Position numbers and translations under genes: made by a program. Below are positions 38,194 through 46,747 of a stretch of 64,000 nucleotides of DNA, piece by piece; within the stretch, counting starts at the first letter, position 1, and every line of letters begins with the position of its first letter. The stretch is from Tildeniella nuda ZEHNDER 1965/U140 (GTDB taxonomy: Bacteria; Cyanobacteriota; Cyanobacteriia; Leptolyngbyales; Leptolyngbyaceae). The notes beneath the pieces are model-generated. The model saw only the letters and a list, made by a program, of their open reading frames with translations. It did not search any database and was not told the origin of the DNA. The stretch lies in NCBI GenBank assembly GCA_019358895.1, contig JAHHIG010000023.1:1-64000 (forward strand), given 5' to 3'.

Positions 38194-38754
38194 CTATGGT
38201 TCACCGTTGTCACTCAGTTCAATGTCATTCAGTTCAATTAGTCGATCGCACCCATCATTAACACTCGGCGGGGCACCGACTAAACAACGGTGCATTCGCA
38301 GGATGACGGCATCAGGCACTTGGCGATCGCGCTGTTGATTGCGTTGCAGGCAGACTTCTAGTGGTGTGTTGACCCATACACTAACGATATCGGTAAAGCC
38401 ATAAGCACGAGCAAGGGCGATCGCACGACAGCGATCGCGGCGAACCGCATTAGTCGCGTCATAAATCGCCTCCGATGCCTGTCTCATCGTGCGTTGTTGG
38501 GCTATCTGCTGAAATTGCCGACCCACTTCTCGCCAAACCTTGAGCCAGTGCCCTTGAGCCGCTTCGTCACCAAACAAGCGCGATCGAATCGCATCAGTCG
38601 AAACTAGGTGGCGCTGTGAACAAGCCTGCAACAGCATGGTGGCAAGTGACGATTTACCACTACCGGGTAGTCCGATGAGGATGACTAACCGGACAGACGA
38701 AGCCTCTAGTGGCGGCAGGCTAAGAGGGAGGGGGCGATCGCAAAAAGAAGACAA
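38194..38754 (-). CDS. P-loop kinase-like ATP-binding protein
   Basis: 186 residues of the AAA_33/zeta-toxin-like small-kinase group. Walker A is IGLPGSGKSSLATML near residue 27, DAIRSRLFGDEAAQG near residue 55 is the substrate-binding region, YDATNAVRRDRCRAIALARAYG near 97 the typical second motif, and VWVNTPLEVCLQRNQQRDR near 125 the lid with basic residues. Relatives phosphorylate nucleic acid ends or small metabolites; the substrate is unknown. It lies downstream of glgC on the same strand. Confidence 0.8.
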   Translation of the reverse strand: MSSFCDRPLPLSLPPLEASSVRLVILIGLPGSGKSSLATMLLQACSQRHLVSTDAIRSRLFGDEAAQGHWLKVWREVGRQFQQIAQQRTMRQASEAIYDATNAVRRDRCRAIALARAYGFTDIVSVWVNTPLEVCLQRNQQRDRQVPDAVILRMHRCLVGAPPSVNDGCDRLIELNDIELSDNGEP

Positions 38755-38829
38755 GAAGCAAGTCCTTACATACCCTTAGCTAAAAGCTGCGATCGATGAT
38801 TTGCAAGCTCCGATCGAGAATCCCAGTCC

Positions 38830-40128
38830 TTAAATCACTGTGCCGTCTGGAATGACTGCATTCTTCAGCACCACCACAATGCCACTGCGAATGTAAAATC
38901 CCTGACTCTCTCGCTCTGCTTCTTGCACCCGATCTTTGTTGATAATCTGCACATTGCAACCAATGCGAGCATTCTTGTCGATGATGGCACGTCGAACGAA
39001 GGTATCAGCACCAATACCCAGAGGTACCTGGTCATTGTGGCAGTCGTCGCTGGACTGACGCTCAGCAAACGGCTGGTAGTAATCTGCGCCCATAATCAGC
39101 GTATCTTCGATCGTGCAACCCGCTTCCACACGCGATCGTACTCCCAGCACCGAATGGGTGATAGAGCAATTTTTCAGAATGCAGCCTTCGCTGATGATGG
39201 ATTCCCGCACATGGCAGTCCAACAGCTTGCTGGGTGGCAAATAGCGCTGGCGAGTATAAATCGGTGCGTCTTCGTCGTAAAAGCTGAACGGTGGACGCGG
39301 CTGCTGCGTAAGCGCCAGGTTGGCATCGTAAAAGGACTCGATCGTCCCGATATCTTCCCAGTAATCGTTGAAAAGATATGCCTGGAGATTACATTCCTTC
39401 GACGAGGCTGGAATAATCTCTTTACCAAAATCGGTCTGCTCCGGAAAATCGCGCAGCAGTTTGACTAACGCTTCCCGCTTGAAGACATAAATGCCCATGG
39501 AGGCAATGTAGGGATTTTTTTTCGCCTCTTCTGGAGTTAGCCCCAAGATAGTAGTATCAACGCCCATCGCTGTTAAAGCATCGCCTTTGGGCTTCTCGCT
39601 AAAGTCGATAATGCGTCCAGCGTCATCAATCTTCATCAAACCAAAATCAGACGCTCGGCGATGATCCATTGGCACCACCGAAATGGTGACATCTGCCCCA
39701 GTCTCGCGGTGACGACGTATAAAATCGCCATAGTCCATCCGGTAAAGATGATCTCCTGACAAAATCAAATACTCATCCGCTTTCCATTCTTGAAACAGCC
39801 AAAGGTATTGCCGTACAGCATCAGCCGTACCCTGAAACCAGTTAGGGTTTTCTGGCGTTTGCTGAGCAGCCAGCACTTCGACAAAGCCCTCACTGAAGCC
39901 CGTCGTGAAATTGTACGCACGCGAAATATGGCGATTAAGCGAAGCAGAGTTGAACTGGGTCAGGACGTAAATCTTAAAAATGTCTGAATTGATGCAGTTA
40001 CTAACTGGAATATCAATGAGACGATACTTACCCGCGATCGGCACAGCAGGCTTGGCGCGCAGCTTGGTCAATGGATAAAGACGAGTGCCAGCACCGCCTC
40101 CAAGAATTATGGCTAAAACTTTTTTCAC
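38830..40128 (-). CDS. glgC: Glucose-1-phosphate adenylyltransferase
   Basis: ADP-glucose pyrophosphorylase, the regulated first step of glycogen synthesis (activated by 3-phosphoglycerate in cyanobacteria). The protein begins [19 protein letters not shown] with the nucleotide-binding loop; [15 protein letters not shown] and the C-terminal left-handed beta-helix are also visible. The frame extends to 40215, but the GTG at 40128, preceded by GAGAGG, matches where the family starts and gives 432 residues. The C-terminal Lys of the activator site lies near [15 protein letters not shown]-like sequence. Complete. Confidence 0.96.
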   Translation of the reverse strand: MKKVLAIILGGGAGTRLYPLTKLRAKPAVPIAGKYRLIDIPVSNCINSDIFKIYVLTQFNSASLNRHISRAYNFTTGFSEGFVEVLAAQQTPENPNWFQGTADAVRQYLWLFQEWKADEYLILSGDHLYRMDYGDFIRRHRETGADVTISVVPMDHRRASDFGLMKIDDAGRIIDFSEKPKGDALTAMGVDTTILGLTPEEAKKNPYIASMGIYVFKREALVKLLRDFPEQTDFGKEIIPASSKECNLQAYLFNDYWEDIGTIESFYDANLALTQQPRPPFSFYDEDAPIYTRQRYLPPSKLLDCHVRESIISEGCILKNCSITHSVLGVRSRVEAGCTIEDTLIMGADYYQPFAERQSSDDCHNDQVPLGIGADTFVRRAIIDKNARIGCNVQIINKDRVQEAERESQGFYIRSGIVVVLKNAVIPDGTVI

Positions 40129-40424
40129 AAGAAACCTCTCATCTTCCCACTCTGCTCCAAGTCTAGTGTGAGCCTGTATGGTTAAGTTTGCAAGGGCTGA
40201 AAGAAAGAAGATCAAAATTGTGGATCGGGTGAAGGGAAGAAGCTTTCCAGTACTTGCAGCTATGTGTTGTGGCTAACATTCACCAAGGACGTGGGTGGCG
40301 GGTTTCAGTCACGTCATGCCCTGCCATCCGCTATACGCCTCTCTTCGCCATACAGCCAAACACCCTATATTTACGTCGATCGCGGTGGGGTGCGATCGTG
40401 GTCGATAAAAGGCTGAACGCCATA

Positions 40425-40483
40425 TAAGGTGGCAATGAGTGACGATGCTTGCTTCCTGATTAAAACCTCCGAGGTTTGCGTCA
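40425..40483 (-). repeat. Dispersed AACCTCGG palindromic element, partial copy 3
   Basis: GACGATGCTTGCTTCC and AAAACCTCCGAGGTTTGCG correspond to one end and the core of copies 1 and 2. The opposite terminal palindrome is missing, so this copy is truncated. The rest of the 460-bp gap between glgC and the Hpt gene (40129-40588) holds nothing I can name apart from the promoters. Confidence 0.65.
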
Positions 40484-40588
40484 GTTCTAAAGATAAAAGT
40501 TTAATGAGAATGGGAACACTGAGAAAGGGTTCTGTAACATAACAGACCGCTTTAGCTCGTACAAGTTAGCACTCTGAGGGATAGGCTC

Positions 40589-41575
40589 GTGCAGGCGACG
40601 AAACAGCAGCAAATCTTGGGTTACTTCATTGAGGAGGCTAAAGAGCACCTCGATACGATCGAGCGAGGCTTGTTAGATTTACAAGCCACTATGGCAGATA
40701 CAGAGCGGCTCAACGAGCTGTTCCGCGCTGCTCACTCCGTCAAAGGCGGCGCTGCCATGTTGGGCTTTAGTAGCATTCACAAAGTGGGGCATTATTTAGA
40801 GGATTGCTTCAAGCTTTTGACCGATCACCCCGTCAAGATCGATCAAACGTTAGAGAACTTGTTTTTGCAGGGGTTCGACATTCTCAAAGAACTGGTGGAA
40901 GAACTCCAATCGCCCTACGGTCTCAAAGAAGACGATGCCGCTCAGACGGTTAAGGCAGCGGAGCCTACCTTTAGAGAGCTACAAAATTATCTTAACCGCT
41001 TACTGCAAGCAGAACGGGTCAATCCTGCGATCGGCATTGCTCAGCCTGTACCTGCCAATCCAGAGTTGGCAAATCGGCTGAATGGTGCTCTCAAGATGAT
41101 GCTGCAACTCTTCAAGCAAGGGGATACGCCAACCAACCGACAGCAACTGGCGACCCTGTGCAGTCGCATGGTACAGCTACATGGCGCACCAGAGTGGCGC
41201 AGGCTCTTACAGGCGGTTCACGGCGCTCTTACTCAGTCCCGTAACGCCTATGCCACAATGGCTCCATTGGTGATTAAGGAACTCAAACTGGCTGGCGATC
41301 TGTTGCTAGTAGGACGAGCCAATGAAATTATTCCTAGCAGTGCCCTACAGAAGCTAACGCCCACGGCAAGCCCGGTTCCGACACCTCAGCCGATCGCTCA
41401 ACCACTTCCAGAGGCAACACATCAACCCGCTACACGAGCAGTAACTACCGCCAAACCCCAGCAAATTACCATTCCTGCCGAACCAAGAGCGGCTGCCAGA
41501 GCGCTTTTAGAGGCATTCAATCGGTCACAGTTGATTGAGCTGGCAGAATTTTTGATGAAAGCGATTCAGTCATAA
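40589..41575 (+). CDS. Hpt-domain histidine phosphotransfer protein
   Basis: 328 residues with an N-terminal CheA-P1-like Hpt domain. The phosphorylatable residue is His49 in LFRAAHSVKGGAAMLGF. The rest has no kinase, receiver or CheW domain: a helical region (about 160-240) and a Pro/Thr/Gln-rich linker (about 255-300) lead to a short amphipathic C-terminus (ALLEAFNRSQLIELAEFLMKAI). It is thus a free-standing phosphotransfer module needing kinases elsewhere. Such proteins occur in cyanobacterial motility pathways, but the partner here is unknown. The start is GTG. Confidence 0.82.
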   Translation: MQATKQQQILGYFIEEAKEHLDTIERGLLDLQATMADTERLNELFRAAHSVKGGAAMLGFSSIHKVGHYLEDCFKLLTDHPVKIDQTLENLFLQGFDILKELVEELQSPYGLKEDDAAQTVKAAEPTFRELQNYLNRLLQAERVNPAIGIAQPVPANPELANRLNGALKMMLQLFKQGDTPTNRQQLATLCSRMVQLHGAPEWRRLLQAVHGALTQSRNAYATMAPLVIKELKLAGDLLLVGRANEIIPSSALQKLTPTASPVPTPQPIAQPLPEATHQPATRAVTTAKPQQITIPAEPRAAARALLEAFNRSQLIELAEFLMKAIQS

Positions 41576-41640
41576 GCGGTCAGCGATCAGCGATCAGCCG
41601 TCAGCGATCAGCGGTTAATCAAAAGCTGATCGCTAATGAT
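41576..41640. repeat. TCAGCGA/TCAGCGG heptamer array with inverted arm
   Basis: Heptamers of the type TCAGCGG, TCAGCGA and TCAGCCG run from behind the Hpt gene stop; GCTGATCGCT near the end forms an inverted arm. It separates convergent genes. Confidence 0.75.
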
Positions 41641-41685
41641 GAAGACTATCGGTAGCGATAGGACGGTTCGGTTTAAACCTCAAAA

Positions 41686-43092
41686 CTACTTGTAGAAGCG
41701 TGTGGCGAAGTTTTGCGATCGCGTCGGTGACAACTCCCTTGCTTTGAGAATGGCAGCGGCAAGAAACGCGTAGGACAGCAGACCGACGAGCGCCAGAAAA
41801 ACGGGACTGATGCTGCCCATTGTGTTCCAAAGCGCGTGGAGTCCAGAGGCAGTGAAATAGCCAATGCCCAGAATGAGCCAACGTCGTCGCGATCGCAACA
41901 CGCTTAGCCCGATAAAATAACCGAGATAGCCGCTGTATGCCATGTGCCCTGCTACTGAACCCAGAACGCGGGGAATCAGTAGTTGCAAACTGGCAAGTTG
42001 CGCTGCCCCTTCACCAGATGACAGCGTGGCTCTGTACACTTCAGGCAAATACTGTGCCAACGTTTCCAGCAATGTGAAGCCAACGGCTGATGCACTGCCC
42101 AGCAAGATACCATCCAGCGGTTCCCAAACGCCAATGCGCTCGCGGTAGGGCGATCGCAGCCGTGTACCCAGCCAATAGGCGGCAAAAACGGGAGTTGCTT
42201 TCAGCAATTCCTCCATCAGCCCTGCGCCAAAGAACATTTTAATCAGCAGTATCGGGAAGGCGATCGGTGTATCGCCTGTTGGCAACTCGCCGGGTAAGAC
42301 GTGCCGAAACACAAACACAAACAGCTTAAGCACGGGGCTGACCAGCAGCAGCAGCGTAAACACAGCCGCACCAGAGAGAATCCACCAGGGTTTATGCTTG
42401 CCGCACAGCTCGTAGACAAAGTAGTAAGCTGCACCCGCTAGATACGCTGCTAAGAGCATATTGAACGCAAGAGGATTGCCAACCGCAACAAACATCAGCA
42501 CTACGAAGGCAACGGTAATGCCGCCCGGAAGCAAGTATGCTTTGTGGGTCAGTTGCCGCCCTGTAGAAAGAATGGGGAAAAGCTGCGTCAGGCTAATGGC
42601 ATCCGGTTCGCGGCGGCGCGGTGGTGGGCTAGTGGCAGCAAGGCGATCGGGTGCAGAAGCCAGTTTGCGACGAGTCACAGACGGCAACTTTACATTCGCT
42701 GGTGGTGCCAATGGAACAGGATTCGCTCTGGGCTGGCACTCAAAAACAAATTCAGGACCATTCTGACCCAGCGCGAGGCGATCGCCCGGTTGCAAAACCC
42801 GGTAATCTTTCAGTCGCTCTCCATTTAGAAACGTGCCATTCGCGCTGGCAAGGTCGCCAACCTGCCAAAAGCGTGTTCCGTCGGGCGACTCACAGCCTAG
42901 CACTGGCTTTACTTCTGCATGTCGCCGCGATACAGCCCGATGTACCAGCGGATCCAAAACTACCTGACAGTGCGGATCGCGCCCAAGTATCACCGTCTCC
43001 GTCAGTGACAGCGGGTACAGGGGTTGCCCTCCAGCATTGTCACCGGAGGGCAACAGCCGCAAAAATGTCGTGTAGTGATCCGTTCCCGTCAT
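41686..43092 (-). CDS. FHA domain fused to a PrsW-family intramembrane protease
   Basis: 468 residues. The N-terminus is an FHA phosphothreonine-binding domain (VILGRDPHCQVVLDPLVHRAVSRRHAEVKP, then GDLASANGTFLNGERL, residues about 33-115, in part). After a Pro/Arg-rich linker come about eight hydrophobic segments of the PrsW type, with the glutamate motif MEELLKATPVFAAYWLG near residue 295, GSASAVGFTLLETLAQYL and HALWNTMGS near 430. PrsW proteases cleave membrane anchors such as anti-sigma factors; the FHA part could couple this to Ser/Thr kinase signalling (inference). Confidence 0.85.
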   Translation of the reverse strand: MTGTDHYTTFLRLLPSGDNAGGQPLYPLSLTETVILGRDPHCQVVLDPLVHRAVSRRHAEVKPVLGCESPDGTRFWQVGDLASANGTFLNGERLKDYRVLQPGDRLALGQNGPEFVFECQPRANPVPLAPPANVKLPSVTRRKLASAPDRLAATSPPPRRREPDAISLTQLFPILSTGRQLTHKAYLLPGGITVAFVVLMFVAVGNPLAFNMLLAAYLAGAAYYFVYELCGKHKPWWILSGAAVFTLLLLVSPVLKLFVFVFRHVLPGELPTGDTPIAFPILLIKMFFGAGLMEELLKATPVFAAYWLGTRLRSPYRERIGVWEPLDGILLGSASAVGFTLLETLAQYLPEVYRATLSSGEGAAQLASLQLLIPRVLGSVAGHMAYSGYLGYFIGLSVLRSRRRWLILGIGYFTASGLHALWNTMGSISPVFLALVGLLSYAFLAAAILKARELSPTRSQNFATRFYK

Positions 43093-43193
43093 CGTCGGGG
43101 GATTCTGACCAGCTTCTAAAGGGGCTAAATAAAGACAAGCGATCGCTGCGTTTCGTCCTCTCTACACCCTACACTGTCTACCCTACCTTCTGT

Positions 43194-43388
43194 CTACTGG
43201 TTTGCCCGTGTATCGCGTACAGCCGCCAGAAAAAACACGACACTGAGCGGTACGCTGACTGCTAGAATCACTCCGGTCAAGACGTTGCCGAGCTGCGGGA
43301 TACCGGACGACAGTTCAAAGACGGAACCGACGGCAGCGATCGCGGTAATACACGAGCCGCCTAAAAACACACCACTCTTTGGAGTCAC
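43194..43388 (-). CDS. Small two-helix membrane protein, hypothetical
   Basis: 64 residues with two hydrophobic segments (about 7-26 and 34-57) and a basic end (RDTRANQ). No family recognised. The frame lies in the gap between def and the FHA-PrsW gene on the same strand and has an ordinary start ATG. Coding is plausible because both segments are clean membrane helices, but no homology can be claimed. Confidence 0.45.
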   Translation of the reverse strand: MTPKSGVFLGGSCITAIAAVGSVFELSSGIPQLGNVLTGVILAVSVPLSVVFFLAAVRDTRANQ

Positions 43389-43471
43389 GCTACTTTAATC
43401 CCGATTGAGTTTGAAGTTTTGAGTGAGATTTTACAGCCTGAAAATCTAGCTCACTCTCAGTTTCTCACAGG

Positions 43472-44038
43472 TCAGTGTCCCAAAGACTTCACTGCCTGAG
43501 CCGAAAAACCATGCTTGGCTAGTTCTTCGTTCAGCATGAGCGCGTTTTCAACTCGATCGACGAATAAAACTCCGTTTAGATGGTCAATTTCGTGCTGGAT
43601 GCAGCAGGCTAATAGCCCTGTCGCGGAGAGCTTTTGTGGGCGACCGTGTTCATCTTTGTAGGCGACTTCGATCGCAGCGGGACGCTTGACATCCAAATAA
43701 ACGCCAGGAATGCTAAGACAGCCTTCTTGAGTGACCGTAAGATCGCGGCTTGCCTGCTTCACAACGGGGTTGATCAAAATCAAAGGTGGCGTTGCGGCTT
43801 CATCAGGCTCACAGTCAATGACGATGAGCTGCTTGTTCACAGCGGCTTGCGGTGCTGCCAGCCCAATACCATCCGCGCTGTACATCGTTTGCAGCATTTC
43901 ACGAATGAGCAATTTCACCTCAGTATCGACCTTGGCAATGCGCTTGGCAGGCTGGCGCAATACGCGATCGCCCAACCGATAAATTGCCAGGGGTGGCTTT
44001 GCTAATTTCTTTTTCTCAACCAAAACCTCAGCAGTCAT
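43472..44038 (-). CDS. def: Peptide deformylase
   Basis: Removes the N-formyl group from nascent proteins. All three metal-site motifs are present: GIGLAAPQ near residue 57, EGCLSIPG near 105 with the metal-binding Cys, and QHEIDHLNG near 148 with both His and the catalytic Glu. The 188-residue length is typical. It stands as an isolated gene, divergent from mscL. Confidence 0.97.
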   Translation of the reverse strand: MTAEVLVEKKKLAKPPLAIYRLGDRVLRQPAKRIAKVDTEVKLLIREMLQTMYSADGIGLAAPQAAVNKQLIVIDCEPDEAATPPLILINPVVKQASRDLTVTQEGCLSIPGVYLDVKRPAAIEVAYKDEHGRPQKLSATGLLACCIQHEIDHLNGVLFVDRVENALMLNEELAKHGFSAQAVKSLGH

Positions 44039-44264
44039 GAATCTATCACTCGCAGCGAACGTCTGATGTCGGAATGATTCCGCCTTAACTCTATAGTAGC
44101 CAATTCTGACTGGGGACTAGCGCCTGCGAACAATTGTTTTTTGTGCCAAGCGATCGTTCCCGCCTATTGATGTCCGATCGCGCAAAGTAGTGAGCATCAT
44201 TTGGCTGAGTGGCGACTTTGCCCTACAATGCAACCAACCAAAGCAGGGAGGGCGAGGAGAGTTT

Positions 44265-44690
44265 ATGACACGGACGAATGGCGGGTTTTGGGCTGATTTT
44301 CAAAAATTCATCATGCGAGGCAATGTCATTGATCTGGCGGTGGCTGTGATCATTGGTAGCGCGTTTGGCAAAATTGTCGAGTCGTTTGTGGGCGATATCA
44401 TTACACCCGCGCTGCTAACACCTGCCTTACAGGCGGCTGGTGTTGACGGCATCGAAAAATTGTCAGCCAACGGCATTAAATATGGTTTGTTTCTTTCTGC
44501 CATCATCAATTTCTTGGTAATTGCCTTTGTCATTTTCTTGATGATTCGTGCGTTTGAAAAGGCGAAGAAGCGCTTCTTCCGCCAGGACGGTACGGAAGAA
44601 ACTGCGCCTGATCCACTAGTTGTAGCGCAGGAACGTACCTCAAGCGCCCTCGATCGCCTCTCAAGAGCGCTAGAAACGCGCAATCTGTAG
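44265..44690 (+). CDS. mscL: Large-conductance mechanosensitive channel
   Basis: Homopentameric channel that opens under membrane tension after osmotic downshock. It is 141 residues from the ATG at 44265, which follows GAGGAGAG, a clear ribosome binding site. The N-terminal amphipathic helix FWADFQKFIMRGNVIDLAVAVIIGSAFGKIV leads into TM1 (in part), TM2 is LSAIINFLVIAFVIFLMIRAF, and the cytoplasmic helix ends in SSALDRLSRALETR. The upstream extension to 44190 does not fit the family. Confidence 0.96.
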   Translation: MTRTNGGFWADFQKFIMRGNVIDLAVAVIIGSAFGKIVESFVGDIITPALLTPALQAAGVDGIEKLSANGIKYGLFLSAIINFLVIAFVIFLMIRAFEKAKKRFFRQDGTEETAPDPLVVAQERTSSALDRLSRALETRNL

Positions 44691-44693
44691 TTG

Positions 44694-45116
44694 CTACGAA
44701 TGACCAGCTATGATGGCAGGCATTAAGACACCATTGATGACATGAATCACACCGTTGTCAGTCAAGATATCCATTTTGACGACTGTGGCATCGTTTACCT
44801 TAATACTGCCGTTGCTATGCTCGATCGCCAAAATTGATCCTTCCTCAGTGGGTGCTTCGTCAATTTGGGCTAAATCGTCCGATCGTGCATCCCCAGACAG
44901 GATGTGGTACATCACAATGCGCTTGAGCTTGGGAAGATCGTGCAGAAGCTCGTCTAACGTGCCCTCTGGCAGTTTGGCGAAAGCTTCATCAGTGGGAGCA
45001 AAGACGGTCAGCGATCCTTCGCTTTCCAGAAAGCTCTTGACTCCGGTTGCATCGATCGCTGCCAGTAGCGTTTTAAAGTTACCTGCACTAGCGGCTGTTT
45101 CAATTAGATTTGCCAT
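44694..45116 (-). CDS. Fasciclin-domain protein
   Basis: A single FAS1 domain of 140 residues, MANLIETAASAGNFKTLLAAI at the start and TDNGVIHVINGVLMP at the end. H1 (SLTVFAPTDEAFAKLPEGTL) and H2 motifs are present. No signal peptide is visible, so it may be cytoplasmic or exported without a classical signal. FAS1 proteins mediate adhesion in other organisms; the role of short cyanobacterial copies is unknown. The frame extends four codons further upstream with TTG. It is convergent with mscL with only three bases between the stops. Confidence 0.93.
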   Translation of the reverse strand: MANLIETAASAGNFKTLLAAIDATGVKSFLESEGSLTVFAPTDEAFAKLPEGTLDELLHDLPKLKRIVMYHILSGDARSDDLAQIDEAPTEEGSILAIEHSNGSIKVNDATVVKMDILTDNGVIHVINGVLMPAIIAGHS

Positions 45117-45200
45117 CGGTTTGCTCAACTCCCGTAAACTACCTGTCTACAAATAGAGGCTGGATGGTTATGGTGCATCCATCACAGGAGAGACACTGCC

Positions 45201-46181
45201 CTAGCTGCTGGTGTGCAGACCGCGATCGCTCAGTTGCCGAATAAAAAACTCTTCTAGCGAGGGACGTGCCAAATTAACCGTCATAATTTGGGCACCCATG
45301 AGATTGAGGCTGGCAAGAAAATCGTATGGATCGCCCTTAAGCTGTCCCTGCCAGTAGCCATCCCGAAATTCTAGATTCAGCATTCGCTTCTTAATCACAT
45401 CCAAGCTGCCGCCACGACCCTTGATTGTATAGGTTTCGGCAACGCCCAGAAGCTCTTGCAAAGAACCGCTGCAAATCAAGTCACCTTCAGCCAGAATAGC
45501 GATGCGATCGCACACGATCTCCACATCAGACAGCACGTGACTGTTGAAAAAAATGGTCTTACCCTGCGCCTTGAGCGAAAGAATGATCTCTCGAATCTGA
45601 TAGCGCCCCATTGGATCGAGTCCCGACATCGGTTCATCCAGAAAGACCAGCTCTGGATCGTTAATTAACGCCTGCGCCAAACCGATGCGCTGTAGCATCC
45701 CTTTAGAATACTGACGCAACTGCTTTTTGCGGGCGGCTGACGGCGCTAGACCAACGAGATCGAGCAGTTGGGGAATGCGCTGCCGCTGCACCGATCGCGG
45801 AATTTGGAACAGTCCGGCAGTAAATTCAAGGATCTCCCAGCCTGTGAGGTAATCGTAGAAGTAGGCGTTTTCAGGTAGGTAGCCGATGCGTTGCTTGACA
45901 GCGCGATCGCCCAACGGTGCTCCTAGCAGCAGCCCCCGCCCTGCATTAGGGCGCACAATCCCCAACAGCGTTTTCAGGAGCGTCGTCTTACCAGCACCGT
46001 TCGGTCCCAAGAGTCCAAAGGTTTCTCCCTGCAACACTTTCAGCGTGCAGCCTTTCAGAGAGACAACTTTCTGATTCAGCCAAAACCCAGCCCGGTAGGT
46101 TTTCCTCAGTTCGTACGTTTCTACAACGGCTGGACGATCAACGGGGGAAAGTGCATTAGTCGAGTCAATGACAGTAGCCAT
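45201..46181 (-). CDS. ABC transporter ATP-binding protein (ABC-2 type exporter)
   Basis: A 326-residue ATPase of an ABC-2 type transporter. Walker A is GPNGAGKTTLLKTLLG near residue 57, the signature YSKGMLQRIGLAQAL near 158, and Walker B LVFLDEPMSGLDP near 178; the H-loop is FFNSHVLSD. The C-terminal extension with a DUF4162-like region (YTIKGRGGSLDVIKKR onward) is typical of this subfamily. The permease is not adjacent in the window. The substrate could be a polysaccharide or a lipid-linked molecule; undetermined. Confidence 0.92.
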   Translation of the reverse strand: MATVIDSTNALSPVDRPAVVETYELRKTYRAGFWLNQKVVSLKGCTLKVLQGETFGLLGPNGAGKTTLLKTLLGIVRPNAGRGLLLGAPLGDRAVKQRIGYLPENAYFYDYLTGWEILEFTAGLFQIPRSVQRQRIPQLLDLVGLAPSAARKKQLRQYSKGMLQRIGLAQALINDPELVFLDEPMSGLDPMGRYQIREIILSLKAQGKTIFFNSHVLSDVEIVCDRIAILAEGDLICSGSLQELLGVAETYTIKGRGGSLDVIKKRMLNLEFRDGYWQGQLKGDPYDFLASLNLMGAQIMTVNLARPSLEEFFIRQLSDRGLHTSS

Positions 46182-46569
46182 GTTGATTCAAAGGTCTGGC
46201 AGATTTGCGGATTAGACGTTCCAGCAGTCGAGGGTTTGGGTCATTGCAGACGGTGAATAGACTGTAGACTTTAACAGATTTACGGTCACAGCTTTACACG
46301 AGTACTTCCATAATCGATGGTCGAGAGCCTTTGGTGCCATGTTCAGCATCGTGGATTCCCTATTTTGCCGATTATTGGCACGATTCGGGGCGGTTCACTA
46401 AGATTCTGCATAAACGCTTAAACTTTGTTTATATGTTTTTGGCGTTTGACCGCTATTTGAGGAAGGAGAGGCTTCGCTGCTGCATTGCCTTTGTCTGTGC
46501 TCAGGTTGCCCAACGAACGCCGCTTTGTGACAGAGGTAGGCGAACCAATAGTGATGAAAAGGAGAAACG
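46182..46569. other. Intergenic region, nothing recognised
   Basis: 388 bases between the divergent ABC ATPase and the small membrane protein. Only weak frames are present. A good GGAGAAACG ribosome binding site precedes the ATG at 46570. Confidence 0.4.
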
Positions 46570-46743
46570 ATGGATCGATCGAAAATTGTGGCGATTGTAA
46601 CAGGAGCGATCGCGGTGGCGCTCAGTCTGGCTTACCTGTTGGTTGTACAACTGCTGGATATGCGTGGCGAGATGGTGCCTGCGCCGATGAGTGTGCTACC
46701 ACAAGCAACGGCGATCGCTCAGTTCGTGTCCGAATCCACATGA
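46570..46743 (+). CDS. Small single-span membrane protein (57 aa)
   Basis: A 57-residue protein, MDRSKIVAIVTGAIAVALSL at the start, with one membrane helix (about 6-28), the motif QLLDMRGEMVPAP and a variable tail. AGGAGAAACG lies in front of the ATG, the same sequence as before the TerB-like gene (GGAGAAACG at 47887). The basic N-terminus predicts an inside orientation. It is followed almost without gap by the EEP phosphatase-like gene. Family not recognised, but the coding signal is good for such a short gene. Confidence 0.65.
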   Translation: MDRSKIVAIVTGAIAVALSLAYLLVVQLLDMRGEMVPAPMSVLPQATAIAQFVSEST

Positions 46744-46747
46744 GATT

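Noticed and set aside
46331-46600. Plus-strand frame of 89 codons before the small membrane protein
   Set aside because: No homology or ribosome binding site, and it overlaps the better supported gene at 46570.
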